This document shows, one piece after another, positions 17,480 to 26,675 of a stretch of DNA of 64,000 nt; within the stretch, counting starts at the first letter, position 1, and every line of letters begins with the position of its first letter. This stretch comes from SURF-13 sp041695325. GTDB taxonomy: Bacteria; Pseudomonadota; Gammaproteobacteria; SURF-13. Location: assembly GCA_041695325.1 (NCBI GenBank), contig JBGFRC010000050.1, forward strand, positions 8,132-72,131, read 5' to 3'. Position numbers and translations under genes: made by a program. Below the pieces are notes generated by a model. It had not been told where the DNA came from. It ran no database searches and was given only the letters and a program-made list of their open reading frames with translations.

Positions 17480-17493
17480 GAGGAGATCATCAC

Positions 17494-18621
17494 ATGTTCG
17501 AACTGTTAGACACCTTTACCCAAAACGCCGTCATCAAGGTGATCGGCGTCGGCGGCGGCGGCGGCAACGCGGTCAAGCACATGCTCTCAGCCAACATCGA
17601 GGGCGTGGATTTCATCTGCGCCAACACCGACGCGCAGGCGCTGCGCAACACCTCGGCGCGCACCATCCTGCAACTCGGCGCCGAGATCACCAAGGGCCTG
17701 GGCGCGGGCGCCAACCCCGAAGTGGGGCGTCAGGCGGCGTTGGAAGACCGCGACCGCATCCAGGAAGTGATCGCGGGCGCGGACATGCTGTTCATCACCG
17801 CCGGCATGGGCGGCGGCACCGGCACCGGCGCCGCGCCGGTGGTGGCGCAGATTGCCAAAGAGATGGGCATCCTCACCGTCGCGGTGATCACCAAGCCCTT
17901 CCCCTTTGAAGGCGACAAGCGCATGAACGTCGCCGAGGCGGGTATGAAGGAGCTGGCGCAGCACGTGGACTCGCTCATCACCATCCCCAATGAAAAGCTG
18001 CTCACCGTGCTGGGCAAGAACATAAGCCTGCTGGAAGCGTTCAAGGCCGCGAACAACGTGCTGCTCGGCGCAGTGCAGGGCATCGCCGACCTCATCACCC
18101 GTCCCGGCCTCATCAACGTGGACTTCGCCGACGTGCGCACCGTGATGTCCGAGATGGGCATGGCCATGATGGGCACCGGCGCCGCCTCGGGCGAGAATCG
18201 CGCGCGCAAGGCGGCTGAGGCCGCCATCGCCAGCCCCTTGCTGGAAAATATCAGCCTCGCGGGCGCGCGCGGCATCCTGGTCAACGTCACCGCCGGGCTC
18301 AACATGTCCATCGGCGAGTTCGAGGAAGTGGGCACCACGGTCAAGGACCTCGCCTCCGACAACGCCACCGTGGTGGTCGGCACCGTGCTCGACCCCGATC
18401 TCGCCGACGAGCTGCGTGTCACCGTGGTCGCCACCGGTCTGGGGGCGCAGGCGCGCGAGGAACGGCAAATGAAGCTGGTGGTGCCCAAGACCCTCTCCGC
18501 AGCGGTGGACTATGGGCAACTGGAACGCCCCACCGTGATGCGCCAGGCGGCCAACGGCGCCCCGGAGGGCAGCCTGGAATACCTGGACATCCCGGCCTTT
18601 TTGCGCCGCCAGGCGGATTAA
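17494..18621 (+). CDS. ftsZ: Cell division GTPase FtsZ
   Basis: Tubulin homologue that forms the Z-ring. 375 residues: GTP signature GGGTGTGA at 106-113, T7 synergy loop NVDFADV at 207-213, and a C-terminal FtsA/ZipA-binding peptide ending DIPAFLRRQAD. The linker between core and peptide is short. Strong ribosome site AGGAG at 17481-17485, nine bases from the ATG; unlike its neighbours it does not overlap the upstream gene, so it can be translated independently and more strongly. Confidence 0.98.
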   Translation: MFELLDTFTQNAVIKVIGVGGGGGNAVKHMLSANIEGVDFICANTDAQALRNTSARTILQLGAEITKGLGAGANPEVGRQAALEDRDRIQEVIAGADMLFITAGMGGGTGTGAAPVVAQIAKEMGILTVAVITKPFPFEGDKRMNVAEAGMKELAQHVDSLITIPNEKLLTVLGKNISLLEAFKAANNVLLGAVQGIADLITRPGLINVDFADVRTVMSEMGMAMMGTGAASGENRARKAAEAAIASPLLENISLAGARGILVNVTAGLNMSIGEFEEVGTTVKDLASDNATVVVGTVLDPDLADELRVTVVATGLGAQAREERQMKLVVPKTLSAAVDYGQLERPTVMRQAANGAPEGSLEYLDIPAFLRRQAD

Positions 18622-18700
18622 AGCAGACCCGCCGCCCCCCCAGAAGCTTCATCATTAAAGAAATCATGGACTTGGCCGAAAAAAACGAGACCAGGAGGGC

Positions 18701-18730
18701 TTGACCGTGCTATGCTACTTGGCGTAAAGT
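18701..18730 (+). promoter_or_regulatory. Candidate lpxC promoter
   Basis: An extended -10, TGCTATGCT (18708-18716), lies 63 nt before lpxC. A second reading is TTGACC (18701-18706), 18-bp spacer and TAAAGT (18725-18730). Either would separate lpxC from ftsZ transcription. The 157-bp gap holds no clear terminator. Confidence 0.5.
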
Positions 18731-18778
18731 TCGCACAAGGCCATCCATAGGACTATGGAGCGGGGGGCAAGGACAAGA

Positions 18779-19693
18779 ATGATAAAACAACGCACGCTGC
18801 GTAACGTCATCAGGGCCACCGGCGTCGGCCTGCACACCGGAGAAAAGGTTTATCTCACCCTGCGCCCCGCGGCGGCGGACACCGGTATTGTGTTCCGCCG
18901 CGTTGATCTGCCTGAGCCGCTGGACATCGCCGCGCGCCCGGAAAACGTGGGCGACACGCGCCTGTCCACCACCCTGGTAAAAAACGAGGCGCGCATCTCC
19001 ACCGTGGAGCACCTGCTCTCCGCGCTCGCGGGCTTGGGCGTGGACAACGCCTATATAGACTTGAGCGCCGCCGAGGTGCCGATCATGGACGGCAGCGCGG
19101 GGCCGTTCGTGTTCCTGATTCAGTCCGCCGGCATTGAAGAGCAGAACGCGGCCAAGCGCTTCATCCGCATCAAACGCCGAATCGAGGTAGAAGACGGCGA
19201 CAAGCGCGCAAGTTTTGAGCCTTATGAAGGCTTCAAGGTCTCCTTCAGCATCGCCTTCGACCACCCCGTGTTTCGCGGCCGCTGTCGCGCCTGCACCGTG
19301 GACTTTTCCACCACCTCCTTCGTGAAGGAGGTCAGCCGCGCGCGCACCTTCGGCTTCATGCGCGAGGTGGAGCTGTTGCAGAGCCAGGGCCTCGCCCTGG
19401 GCGGCAGCATGGACAACGCCATCGTAATGGACGACTACCGCATCCTGAATGAAGACGGCCTGCGCTATGAAGACGAATTCGTGCGCCACAAGATACTGGA
19501 CGCCATCGGCGATCTGTACCTGCTCGGACACAGCCTGATCGGCGCATTCAGCGGCCACAAGTCAGGCCACCAGTTGAACAACAAGCTGTTGCGCGCCCTG
19601 ATGGCCGATCAAACCGCCTGGGAGACGGTGACCTTCAAGAATCCCGCCGAAGCGCCGATTTCCTATATCCGGCCGGTCACCGCTGCTTCTTAA
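18779..19693 (+). CDS. lpxC: UDP-3-O-acyl-N-acetylglucosamine deacetylase LpxC
   Basis: Zinc enzyme for the committed step of lipid A synthesis. 304 residues (E. coli 305). Zn ligands are seen in STVEHLLSALAGLG (His78) and in HKILDAIGDLYLLG; the catalytic HKSGHQLNNKLL follows. The ATG at 18779 starts the standard MIKQRTL and has AAGGA (18769-18773) before it; an ATG at 18755 would add eight untypical residues. Its last bases overlap the convergent dciA gene by 4 bp. Confidence 0.97.
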   Translation: MIKQRTLRNVIRATGVGLHTGEKVYLTLRPAAADTGIVFRRVDLPEPLDIAARPENVGDTRLSTTLVKNEARISTVEHLLSALAGLGVDNAYIDLSAAEVPIMDGSAGPFVFLIQSAGIEEQNAAKRFIRIKRRIEVEDGDKRASFEPYEGFKVSFSIAFDHPVFRGRCRACTVDFSTTSFVKEVSRARTFGFMREVELLQSQGLALGGSMDNAIVMDDYRILNEDGLRYEDEFVRHKILDAIGDLYLLGHSLIGAFSGHKSGHQLNNKLLRALMADQTAWETVTFKNPAEAPISYIRPVTAAS

Positions 19694-20004
19694 CAGCCGT
19701 CAAACCGGCGCGCACCCACCTTTACCTTTATCTCCCTGACCCCGCGGAATGCGGGTATTAAAGCCAGCCGCTTGAGCAGCGCGGGCGCTTCAAAACGCAA
19801 ACGCGCCGCCCACACCGGCGAATCCGTGAGCAGCACCAGGGTCTCGCCGCGCAGCGCGGCCACGCGGCAGTGCTGCTTAAGCGGCTCCTCTATCAAGCGG
19901 CGCGCGATCTCATCGTACTGCTCCACACGGCGCGCCTGAGTCAGCAGCCCGGCCAAACCCGGCGCCCCGCTCAGCACCTCTTTCAAGGAACGTGGTAAAC
20001 TCAC
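19690..20004 (-). CDS. dciA: DUF721/DciA-family protein, probable replicative helicase loader factor
   Basis: 104 residues starting with GTG (MSLPRSLKEVL). The pattern of a helical N-terminus then LRGETLVLLTDSPVWAARLRFEAPALLKRL matches the DUF721 (DciA) domain, whose members help load the DnaB helicase in bacteria lacking DnaC. Position between lpxC and secA, on the opposite strand, is the conserved gammaproteobacterial place for this family. The stop overlaps that of lpxC, leaving no room for a terminator. Confidence 0.85.
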   Translation of the reverse strand: MSLPRSLKEVLSGAPGLAGLLTQARRVEQYDEIARRLIEEPLKQHCRVAALRGETLVLLTDSPVWAARLRFEAPALLKRLALIPAFRGVREIKVKVGARRFDGC

Positions 20005-20088
20005 GGCGTACCGCGCCCTGTAACAGCATTGCTTCTATAACTCATCACGCCCCGCGTCTTTAAATCCGCACCATCCGTTATCATATAA

Positions 20089-22797
20089 ATGGCAATGACC
20101 TTGCTCAACAAGATTTTCGGCAGCCGCAACGAACGGCTGCTCAAGCGTTTATCCAGAACCGTCGCCGCCATCAACGCGCTGGAACCCGCCGTCAGCGGCT
20201 TGTCTGACGGCGCGCTGGCGGCGAAAACCGCCGAGTTCCGCCAACGCCTCACGCAAGGCGCAAGCCTCGATGACCTGCTGCCTGAAGCCTTTGCCGTGGT
20301 GCGCGAGGCGGGCAAGCGCGTGCTGCAAATGCGCCACTTCGACGTGCAGCTCATCGGCGGCATCGTGCTGCATCAGGGCAAGATCGCGGAGATGCGCACC
20401 GGCGAGGGCAAGACCCTGGTGGCCACGCTCGCCGCCTATCTCAACGCCCTGCCGGGCAAGGGCGTGCACGTGGTGACGGTGAACGATTACCTGGCGCGGC
20501 GCGACGCGCGCTGGATGGGCGGGATCTACGAATTTCTGGGGCTCACCGTGGGCGTGGTGGCGCCGGGCATGAGCGCGGAGCAAAAACGCGCGGCCTACGC
20601 AGCGGACATCTGCTACGGCACCAACAATGAATTCGGCTTTGACTATCTGCGCGACAATATGGCCTTCAGCAGCCATCAGCGCGTGCAACGCGGCTTGAAC
20701 TTCGCCATCATAGATGAGGTGGACTCGATCCTGATAGACGAGGCGCGCACCCCGCTCATCATCTCCGGCCCCACCGAGGACACTTCCGAGCTGTATCAGA
20801 AAATCAACGTGCTGGTGCCGCGCCTCACGCGCCAGGAACGCGAAGACGCGCCGGGCGATTATTACGTGGACGAAAAGGCCAAACAGGCGCTGCTCTCCGA
20901 GCAAGGCCATCAGCGCGTGGAAGAGCTGCTCACCGAGGCCGGCCTGCTGCACGAAGGCGAAAGCCTGTATGATCCGGCCAACATCGTGCTCATGCATCAT
21001 CTGGACGCGGCGTTGCGCGCGCACGCGCTGTATCAGCGCAACGTGGATTACATCGTGCGCGACAACCAGATCATCATCGTGGATGAATTCACCGGGCGCA
21101 CCCTGCCCGGACGGCGCTGGTCGGAGGGCCTGCATCAGGCGGTGGAGGCCAAGGAAGGCGTGCCGATCCAGAACGAAAACCAGACCTTGGCCTCGATCAC
21201 CTTCCAGAATTATTTCCGGCTCTATGACAAACGCGCCGGCATGACCGGCACCGCCGATACCGAGGCGTTCGAGTTCCAGCAGATTTACGGCCTGGAGGTG
21301 GTGGTGATTCCCACCCACAAGCCGATGATCCGCCGGGATCACGGCGACTTGGTGTATCTCAACGCCGAGGACAAGTTCAACGCCATCATCGCCGACATCA
21401 GGGACTGCCGCGCCCGGCGGCAGCCGGTGCTGGTGGGCACGGTGTCCATCGAGATTTCCGAGCACCTGTCGAAGCTGCTGCAAAAGGAGGCCATCCCGCA
21501 TCAGGTGCTGAACGCCAAGTTTCACGAAAAAGAGGCCGAGATCGTGGCCCAAGCTGGCCAACCCGGCGCGGTCACCATCGCCACCAACATGGCCGGACGC
21601 GGCACCGACATCGTGCTGGGCGGCAATCTCGACGCCGCCATCACGGCGCTGGGCAGTCCCGATGCCGCCCTCGCGCGTCTGCGCGCGGAATGGCAAGAGG
21701 CGCATGACCAGGTCATCCGGAGCGGCGGCTTGCACGTGATCGGCACCGAGCGCCACGAGTCGCGCCGCATAGACAACCAGTTGCGCGGACGCTCCGGGCG
21801 CCAGGGCGATCCCGGTTCGAGCCGGTTTTACCTCTCGCTGCAAGACAACCTGATGCGCATCTTCGCCTCGGAACGGGTCGCGGCCCTGATGCAAAAGCTC
21901 GGCATGCGGCCAGGCGAGGCGATCGAGCACCCGTGGGTCACCAAGGCGATTGAAAACGCGCAGCGCAAGGTGGAGGGGCGCAACTTCGACATCCGCAAAC
22001 AACTGCTGGAATACGACGACGTAGCCAACGATCAGCGCAAGGTGATCTACCAGCAGCGCAACGAGATCATGGACACCGAGGATGTGTCCGAGACCATCGC
22101 CGCCATCCGCCGGGACGTGATCGCGCAAACCTTCAACGCCCATATACCGAAGGACAGCCTGGAGGAGCAGTGGGACGCGGCGGGCCTGGAACAGGCGCTG
22201 GAGCGCGATTTCGGACTGCGCCTCCCGATCCGGCAGTGGCTCAAGGACGACGCCTCGCTGCACGAGGAAACCCTGCAGCGGCGCATCCAGCACGAGGCGG
22301 AGCAATGGCTCAAGGCCAAGGAGGCGCGCTTCGGCGCCGAGACCATGCGCCGCATCGAGAAGGCCATCATGCTGGAGGTGCTGGATGCGCACTGGAAGGA
22401 GCATCTGGCCGCAATGGACTACCTGCGCCAGGGCATCCACCTGCGCGGCTACGCGCAGAAAAACCCCAAACAGGAATTCAAGCGCGAGGGGTTTGAACTA
22501 TTCGCGCGGATGCTGGAACGCGTCAAGCGCGAGGTGCTGCGCCTGTTGTGTCGGGGGGAGGTTGTCACCGAGCAGCAACTGCAAGCCGGGCAACAGCGCC
22601 AGGCCGCCGCATTGCAATTCCAGCACGCCGAGGCGTCTGCATTTGCCCAAGCTACGCCTGAACCCGCCGCGCCGCCGGCGCCGGCGCAAGAGCGCGCGGC
22701 ACCGTTCGTGCGCGGCGAGCGCAAGATCGGACGCAACGAGCCCTGCCCATGCGGTTCGGGAAAAAAATACAAACACTGTCACGGGCAGTTGACTTGA
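20089..22797 (+). CDS. secA: Preprotein translocase ATPase SecA
   Basis: Motor of the Sec pathway, pushing preproteins through SecYEG. 902 residues: Walker A MRTGEGKTLVA near 103, DEVDSILIDEARTPLIISG (Walker B and following), TNMAGRGTDIVLGG in the second nucleotide domain, scaffold and wing regions, and a C-terminal SEC-C zinc motif CPCGSGKKYKHCH that binds SecB. MAMTLLNKIFG can start at 20089 or at 20095; neither has a good Shine-Dalgarno sequence. Divergent from dciA across 84 bp. Confidence 0.98.
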   Translation: MAMTLLNKIFGSRNERLLKRLSRTVAAINALEPAVSGLSDGALAAKTAEFRQRLTQGASLDDLLPEAFAVVREAGKRVLQMRHFDVQLIGGIVLHQGKIAEMRTGEGKTLVATLAAYLNALPGKGVHVVTVNDYLARRDARWMGGIYEFLGLTVGVVAPGMSAEQKRAAYAADICYGTNNEFGFDYLRDNMAFSSHQRVQRGLNFAIIDEVDSILIDEARTPLIISGPTEDTSELYQKINVLVPRLTRQEREDAPGDYYVDEKAKQALLSEQGHQRVEELLTEAGLLHEGESLYDPANIVLMHHLDAALRAHALYQRNVDYIVRDNQIIIVDEFTGRTLPGRRWSEGLHQAVEAKEGVPIQNENQTLASITFQNYFRLYDKRAGMTGTADTEAFEFQQIYGLEVVVIPTHKPMIRRDHGDLVYLNAEDKFNAIIADIRDCRARRQPVLVGTVSIEISEHLSKLLQKEAIPHQVLNAKFHEKEAEIVAQAGQPGAVTIATNMAGRGTDIVLGGNLDAAITALGSPDAALARLRAEWQEAHDQVIRSGGLHVIGTERHESRRIDNQLRGRSGRQGDPGSSRFYLSLQDNLMRIFASERVAALMQKLGMRPGEAIEHPWVTKAIENAQRKVEGRNFDIRKQLLEYDDVANDQRKVIYQQRNEIMDTEDVSETIAAIRRDVIAQTFNAHIPKDSLEEQWDAAGLEQALERDFGLRLPIRQWLKDDASLHEETLQRRIQHEAEQWLKAKEARFGAETMRRIEKAIMLEVLDAHWKEHLAAMDYLRQGIHLRGYAQKNPKQEFKREGFELFARMLERVKREVLRLLCRGEVVTEQQLQAGQQRQAAALQFQHAEASAFAQATPEPAAPPAPAQERAAPFVRGERKIGRNEPCPCGSGKKYKHCHGQLT

Positions 22798-22807
22798 GGC
22801 GTTCACG

Positions 22808-24028
22808 GTGCCGGTGGGTCTCAAGCCGTTGTCCACATTGCATCCGGTGCCGGGCGTGCGTCTGGGCGCCGCGTGCGCTGGAATCAAAAAGCCCGGGCGG
22901 CGTGACCTGGTGCTCGTGGAAATCAGCGCGGATGCAAGCTGCGCCGCGGTATTCACGCAAAACGCCTTTTGCGCCGCGCCGGTGGTTCTGGCGCGCAAAC
23001 ATGTCGCACACGCCGTCCCGCGTTACCTGCTGATCAACACCGGCAACGCCAATGCCGGTACCGGCGCGCAAGGCTTGCGCGACGCCGAGACGTGCTGCGC
23101 GTCGCTGGCGAAGCTCGCGGGCTGCGAGCCAAACGAGGTGCTGCCCTTCTCCACCGGCGTGATCGGCGAACCTTTGCCGGTGGAGAAAATCGTACAGGGG
23201 CTGCCTGGGGCTTACGCCTGCCTGAGCGCTACAGGCTGGGAAGACGCCGCGCACGGCATCATGACCACCGACACCGCGCCCAAAGGGATCTCGCGCAAAA
23301 TTGACATCCGGGGCCACACCATCACCCTCACCGGCATCGCCAAGGGTTCCGGCATGATCCGCCCCGACATGGCGACCATGCTCGGCTTTGTCGCCACCGA
23401 TGCGGCTATTGCACCACCGCTGTTGCAGCGCTGTCTGCACGATGCCGTGCGGGTGTCGTTCAACCGCATCACGGTGGACGGCGATACCTCGACCAACGAC
23501 GCCTGCGTGCTGATCGCCACCGGCCACAGCACGCTGCCGCCCGTCACGGACAGCGCGAGCGCGGTTTATCAAACGCTGCTCAGCGCCGTCACCGAAATCT
23601 GCGTGGAGCTGGCGCAGGCCATCGTGCGCGACGGCGAGGGCGCCACCAAATTCATCATCATCGAGGTCGGCGGCGGCGCAAGCGAGGAGGAATGCGCCCG
23701 CGTGGCTTACGCCATCGCACACTCGCCGCTGGTGAAAACCGCGTTCTTCGCCTCCGACCCCAACTGGGGCCGTATTCTTGCCGCCGTGGGCCGGGCCGGC
23801 ATCGGCGATCTTGACCTGGAACGGCTCACCCTCCATCTGGGCGAGACGTGCATAGTAAAAAACGGCGCGCGCGCGCCGGACTACACCGAGGAGCAAGGCA
23901 GGGAAATCATGCGCCGCGCGGAAATCGCCGTGCGCGTGGACTTGCAGCGCGGCGCGCATCACGCCACGGTGTGGACCTGCGATTTTTCCTATGAGTATGT
24001 GCGCATCAACGCGGAATACAGAACCTGA
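22808..24028 (+). CDS. argJ: Bifunctional ornithine acetyltransferase/N-acetylglutamate synthase ArgJ
   Basis: Moves acetyl groups between N-acetylornithine and glutamate in arginine synthesis. 406 residues from a GTG at 22808, giving MPVGLKPLSTLHPVPGVRLG. The self-cleavage site is visible as KGSGMIRPDMATMLGF, with the nucleophilic Thr190 that becomes the N-terminus of the beta chain. QNAFCAAPV and NTGNANAGTG are typical. Follows secA by 10 bp. Confidence 0.96.
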   Translation: MPVGLKPLSTLHPVPGVRLGAACAGIKKPGRRDLVLVEISADASCAAVFTQNAFCAAPVVLARKHVAHAVPRYLLINTGNANAGTGAQGLRDAETCCASLAKLAGCEPNEVLPFSTGVIGEPLPVEKIVQGLPGAYACLSATGWEDAAHGIMTTDTAPKGISRKIDIRGHTITLTGIAKGSGMIRPDMATMLGFVATDAAIAPPLLQRCLHDAVRVSFNRITVDGDTSTNDACVLIATGHSTLPPVTDSASAVYQTLLSAVTEICVELAQAIVRDGEGATKFIIIEVGGGASEEECARVAYAIAHSPLVKTAFFASDPNWGRILAAVGRAGIGDLDLERLTLHLGETCIVKNGARAPDYTEEQGREIMRRAEIAVRVDLQRGAHHATVWTCDFSYEYVRINAEYRT

Positions 24029-24031
24029 AAT

Positions 24032-25039
24032 GTGACTGTAAATTATCAACACGTCGCGGCGGCGGTCATTTTTAATCAGCGCGGCGAGGTGCTGCTTGCA
24101 TTGCGCCCCGTCCATAAACATCAAGGCGGGCTGTGGGAGTTTCCCGGCGGCAAGGTAGAAAGCGGCGAACACGCGCTGCAGGCGCTCAAGCGCGAATTGC
24201 ATGAGGAGCTGGGCATCACCATCACGTGCGCGCGCCCCCTGATCCGCATTCCGCACCATTATCCGGACAAACCGGTGCTGCTCGACGTGTGGCGTGTGGA
24301 TGCGTATCACGGCGAACCGCACGCCAAGGAAGGTCAGCGCATCGAATGGGTGGCGCAAGACAAGCTGGCCCAGCGGGAGTATCCCACTGCCAACCTGCCC
24401 ATCCTGAACGCGGTGCGGCTGCCAGCGCTCTATCTTGTTACCGGTGAGCCGGAGCCGGGCCGGACTGACGAGGCCTTCTGGGACAAGCTGAAGCGCTGTC
24501 TGCAGGGCGGCGCGCATCTGATACAACTGCGCGCCAAAACCCTGGACGAAAAACGTTACCGCACCCTGGCTGAACGGGCGCTTGAGTTATGCGCGCCTTA
24601 CGGCGCGCGGCTTTTGCTCAACGCCGCGCCCCGATTAGTGGAGGAAACCGGCGCGCACGGCGTGCACCTTGGCAGCGCGCGCCTGCTTGAACTCAAGCGG
24701 CGTCCGCTCGATGACCGGCATTGGGTCGCGGCTTCGTGCCATAACGAAGCGGAGCTTGCGCATGCAATGCGCATCCAGGCGGATTTCGCGATCGTGGCCC
24801 CGGTGCTGGCCACGTCCACCCATCCCGGCGCCGCAGCGCTCGGCTGGCAAGGACTGCGCCGTTTGACCGAACTCGCCTCGCTGCCGGTATACGCCCTGGG
24901 GGGAATGCAAGCGGAGCATTTGCCCCTCGCTTTTCATAACGGCGCGCAAGGCATCGCCGTGGTGAGCGCGATATGGAGCGCGCCGCATCCGGAGGAAGCG
25001 GTCGCACGGATACTGCGTGAGAACACGGCGCGCGCATGA
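24032..25039 (+). CDS. MutT-type Nudix hydrolase fused to a ThiE/TenI-like domain
   Basis: 335 residues. The N-terminal 130 form a Nudix domain with the full box GGKVESGEHALQALKRELHE-ELG (from about residue 39), as in MutT, which removes 8-oxo-dGTP. Residues from about 132 (LYLVTGEP) form a TIM-barrel like thiamine phosphate synthase/TenI, with QLRAKTL, GVHLGS and ALGGM. Such fusions are a known proteobacterial family; the role of the second half is uncertain. GTG start three bases after the argJ stop with poor ribosome site. Confidence 0.9.
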   Translation: MTVNYQHVAAAVIFNQRGEVLLALRPVHKHQGGLWEFPGGKVESGEHALQALKRELHEELGITITCARPLIRIPHHYPDKPVLLDVWRVDAYHGEPHAKEGQRIEWVAQDKLAQREYPTANLPILNAVRLPALYLVTGEPEPGRTDEAFWDKLKRCLQGGAHLIQLRAKTLDEKRYRTLAERALELCAPYGARLLLNAAPRLVEETGAHGVHLGSARLLELKRRPLDDRHWVAASCHNEAELAHAMRIQADFAIVAPVLATSTHPGAAALGWQGLRRLTELASLPVYALGGMQAEHLPLAFHNGAQGIAVVSAIWSAPHPEEAVARILRENTARA

Positions 25040-25055
25040 TTCTTCTGCGGCCGTG

Positions 25056-25229
25056 TCACTCTTCTTCATCCGGCTGTTTTTCCGGGAACTGCGCCGGAAT
25101 GCGATAGGACTCTCCCGCCCAGGCGCCGAGATCAATCAGCTTGCAACGCTCGCTGCAAAACGGGCGGCTGGGATAGCGCTCCGACCACTGCACCGGCTTG
25201 CCGCAGACGGGACAGGACAGTTTTTTCAT
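25056..25229 (-). CDS. yacG: DNA gyrase inhibitor YacG
   Basis: Small zinc protein that binds GyrB and inhibits gyrase in E. coli. 57 residues; zinc ligands C6-x2-C9 and C25-x3-C29 (CPVCGK, FCSERCK), followed by the family RCKLIDLGAW and an acidic end. The ATG at 25229 overlaps the zapD stop (ATGA). A longer in-frame reading from upstream is just zapD in another frame. Ends convergently with the MutT-ThiE gene, 16 bp apart. Confidence 0.95.
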   Translation of the reverse strand: MKKLSCPVCGKPVQWSERYPSRPFCSERCKLIDLGAWAGESYRIPAQFPEKQPDEEE

Positions 25230-25993
25230 ATCAGACAACAGTACAAGGCAAACTCGATGTCTTGCGCGGCCTGGACGGCGCGGCCGTCTTTGACGTACTC
25301 CATGAAACGCACCGTGATGCGGTGCTTGCCGCCGCTGATTTCGGCATAGCAGGGCAGGCTGGACGGCACGGCGACGCGCACCAGTTGACAGGGAAGATCC
25401 GGGTCCAGCGATTTTTGCAGGAAACCGGCTTGCGCGCACTCCCGGCTCGGCATGGCGCTGTCGCGGATCAGCTTCAATATCAAGGCCACGGCGCTTTGCA
25501 CCGGCTCCAGGGTATTCAACCACTCTTGCAAATCACGCAGCCGTTCCAGCGCCGGACGCTCCAGCCAGAAATGATAGGCGGGCAGATCAAAATCGCAGGT
25601 GCCGCCGGGAATGCTGGCGCGCTGCCGGATACTGTTGATGAATTCATGCTGGCGCAATGCCTGACCCAGCTGGCCCTCGACGGCGTGCAGGCGGTCTACT
25701 TGCGCGTCCAGTTGATCGAGAATCTGATTAAGCCGCTGTTGGTCCACCTCCGGCACTTGTTCCAGACGGGTGAGCGTGGCGCCGTGCCGTTCCAGCTCTT
25801 TCAACAACTCTCCCTTGAGATCGGCGCGGCCCATGACGTTGAGAATTTCAAACAGCGTGGATAGGGTGGCGCGGCTATCCCAGGGGCTGGCGCCGCCCAA
25901 GGTGTGGCCGGCCTGAATAAACAACGACTCCAGACGCAGAAAGGCGCGTATTCGCTCGCTCAGCGGCTGTTCATAAATGATTTGCCCGCCCAC
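25226..25993 (-). CDS. zapD: Cell division protein ZapD
   Basis: Z-ring-associated protein that cross-links FtsZ through its C-terminal peptide. 255 residues from GTG (MGGQIIYEQPLSERIRAFLRLE), the characteristic N-terminus of the family (formerly YacF/DUF1342); helical N-terminal domain followed by a beta-rich C-terminal domain (VRFMEYV). The coaE-zapD-yacG order is conserved in gammaproteobacteria. Confidence 0.95.
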   Translation of the reverse strand: MGGQIIYEQPLSERIRAFLRLESLFIQAGHTLGGASPWDSRATLSTLFEILNVMGRADLKGELLKELERHGATLTRLEQVPEVDQQRLNQILDQLDAQVDRLHAVEGQLGQALRQHEFINSIRQRASIPGGTCDFDLPAYHFWLERPALERLRDLQEWLNTLEPVQSAVALILKLIRDSAMPSRECAQAGFLQKSLDPDLPCQLVRVAVPSSLPCYAEISGGKHRITVRFMEYVKDGRAVQAAQDIEFALYCCLI

Positions 25994-26028
25994 TCAAATA
26001 TCCTTTAAATATTTCACGGCTGTTGTCA

Positions 26029-26646
26029 TTATCCTTTTCCGGAAGCGGAGACGGCGGACGCCAGTTGTAAATAGTGGCGGTGCAGCTCGTCCACCCGCTG
26101 CTTGAGCTTATCGCGCCCGCCGTCGTTGACGATCACGTCGTCCGCCGCGGCCAGCCGCTGCTCACGGCTTGCCTGGGCGGCGAGGATAGCGTTGAACTCC
26201 GCCGCGCTCAACCCGTCGCGCGCCATGACGCGCTGGTGGCGCAACTCATCGGGCGCGTCCACCACCAGTACGCGCTGCACCACGGCTGTCTGTCCGGTCT
26301 CGACCAGCAGAGGTATGCATACGATGCAGTAGGGCGCCTTGAGCCGTTTGAGGCGCGCCTGCATCTCTTCGCGGATCAAGGGGTGCAGCAGCGCTTCCAG
26401 TTTCTTGCGCCGCGCCGCGTCACCGAACACCAGCGCGCGCAGCTTGGCGCGGTTAAGCGCGCCGTTATTATCCAGTATTTCACGCCCAAACATTTCCGTG
26501 AGGCGCGTAAGCGCGGGCTTGCCCTTGTGCACCAATTCCCTGGCGATGACGTCGGCGTCCAGCACCGGCACGCCATGCGCCTGGAACAACTCCACTACCG
26601 TGGACTTGCCGGCGCCGATGCCGCCCGTCAATCCTACTATAAGCAT
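26029..26646 (-). CDS. coaE: Dephospho-CoA kinase CoaE
   Basis: Last step of coenzyme A synthesis, phosphorylating the 3'-OH of dephospho-CoA. 205 residues; P-loop GGIGAGKST at 8-16, DADVIARELV (DxD substrate motif), and lid-region arginines (HQRVMARDGLS). ATG at 26646. Lies downstream of pilD in the common pilBCD-coaE arrangement. Confidence 0.97.
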   Translation of the reverse strand: MLIVGLTGGIGAGKSTVVELFQAHGVPVLDADVIARELVHKGKPALTRLTEMFGREILDNNGALNRAKLRALVFGDAARRKKLEALLHPLIREEMQARLKRLKAPYCIVCIPLLVETGQTAVVQRVLVVDAPDELRHQRVMARDGLSAAEFNAILAAQASREQRLAAADDVIVNDGGRDKLKQRVDELHRHYLQLASAVSASGKG

Positions 26647-26652
26647 GCCAAA

Positions 26653-26675
26653 CCTGTCTTGAGCTTGTCGAAGGG
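26653..26675 (-). repeat. Dispersed CTTCGACAAGCTC-type repeat
   Basis: On the minus strand the 23 bases contain CCCTTCGACAAGCTCAAG followed by ACAGG, a sequence word that recurs in intergenic regions of many proteobacteria. It fills the 36-bp gap between pilD and coaE. Confidence 0.6.

Noticed and set aside
18622..18700. Terminator after ftsZ
   Set aside because: No stem with a following T-tract could be found in this stretch.
20149..22440. 763-codon open frame on the minus strand opposite secA
   Set aside because: It mirrors the codons of secA in GC-rich DNA, has no recognisable domain, and SecA is unmistakable on the other strand.
25230..25523. N-terminal extension of YacG
   Set aside because: The extra residues are zapD read in another frame; the conserved zinc protein starts at 25229.
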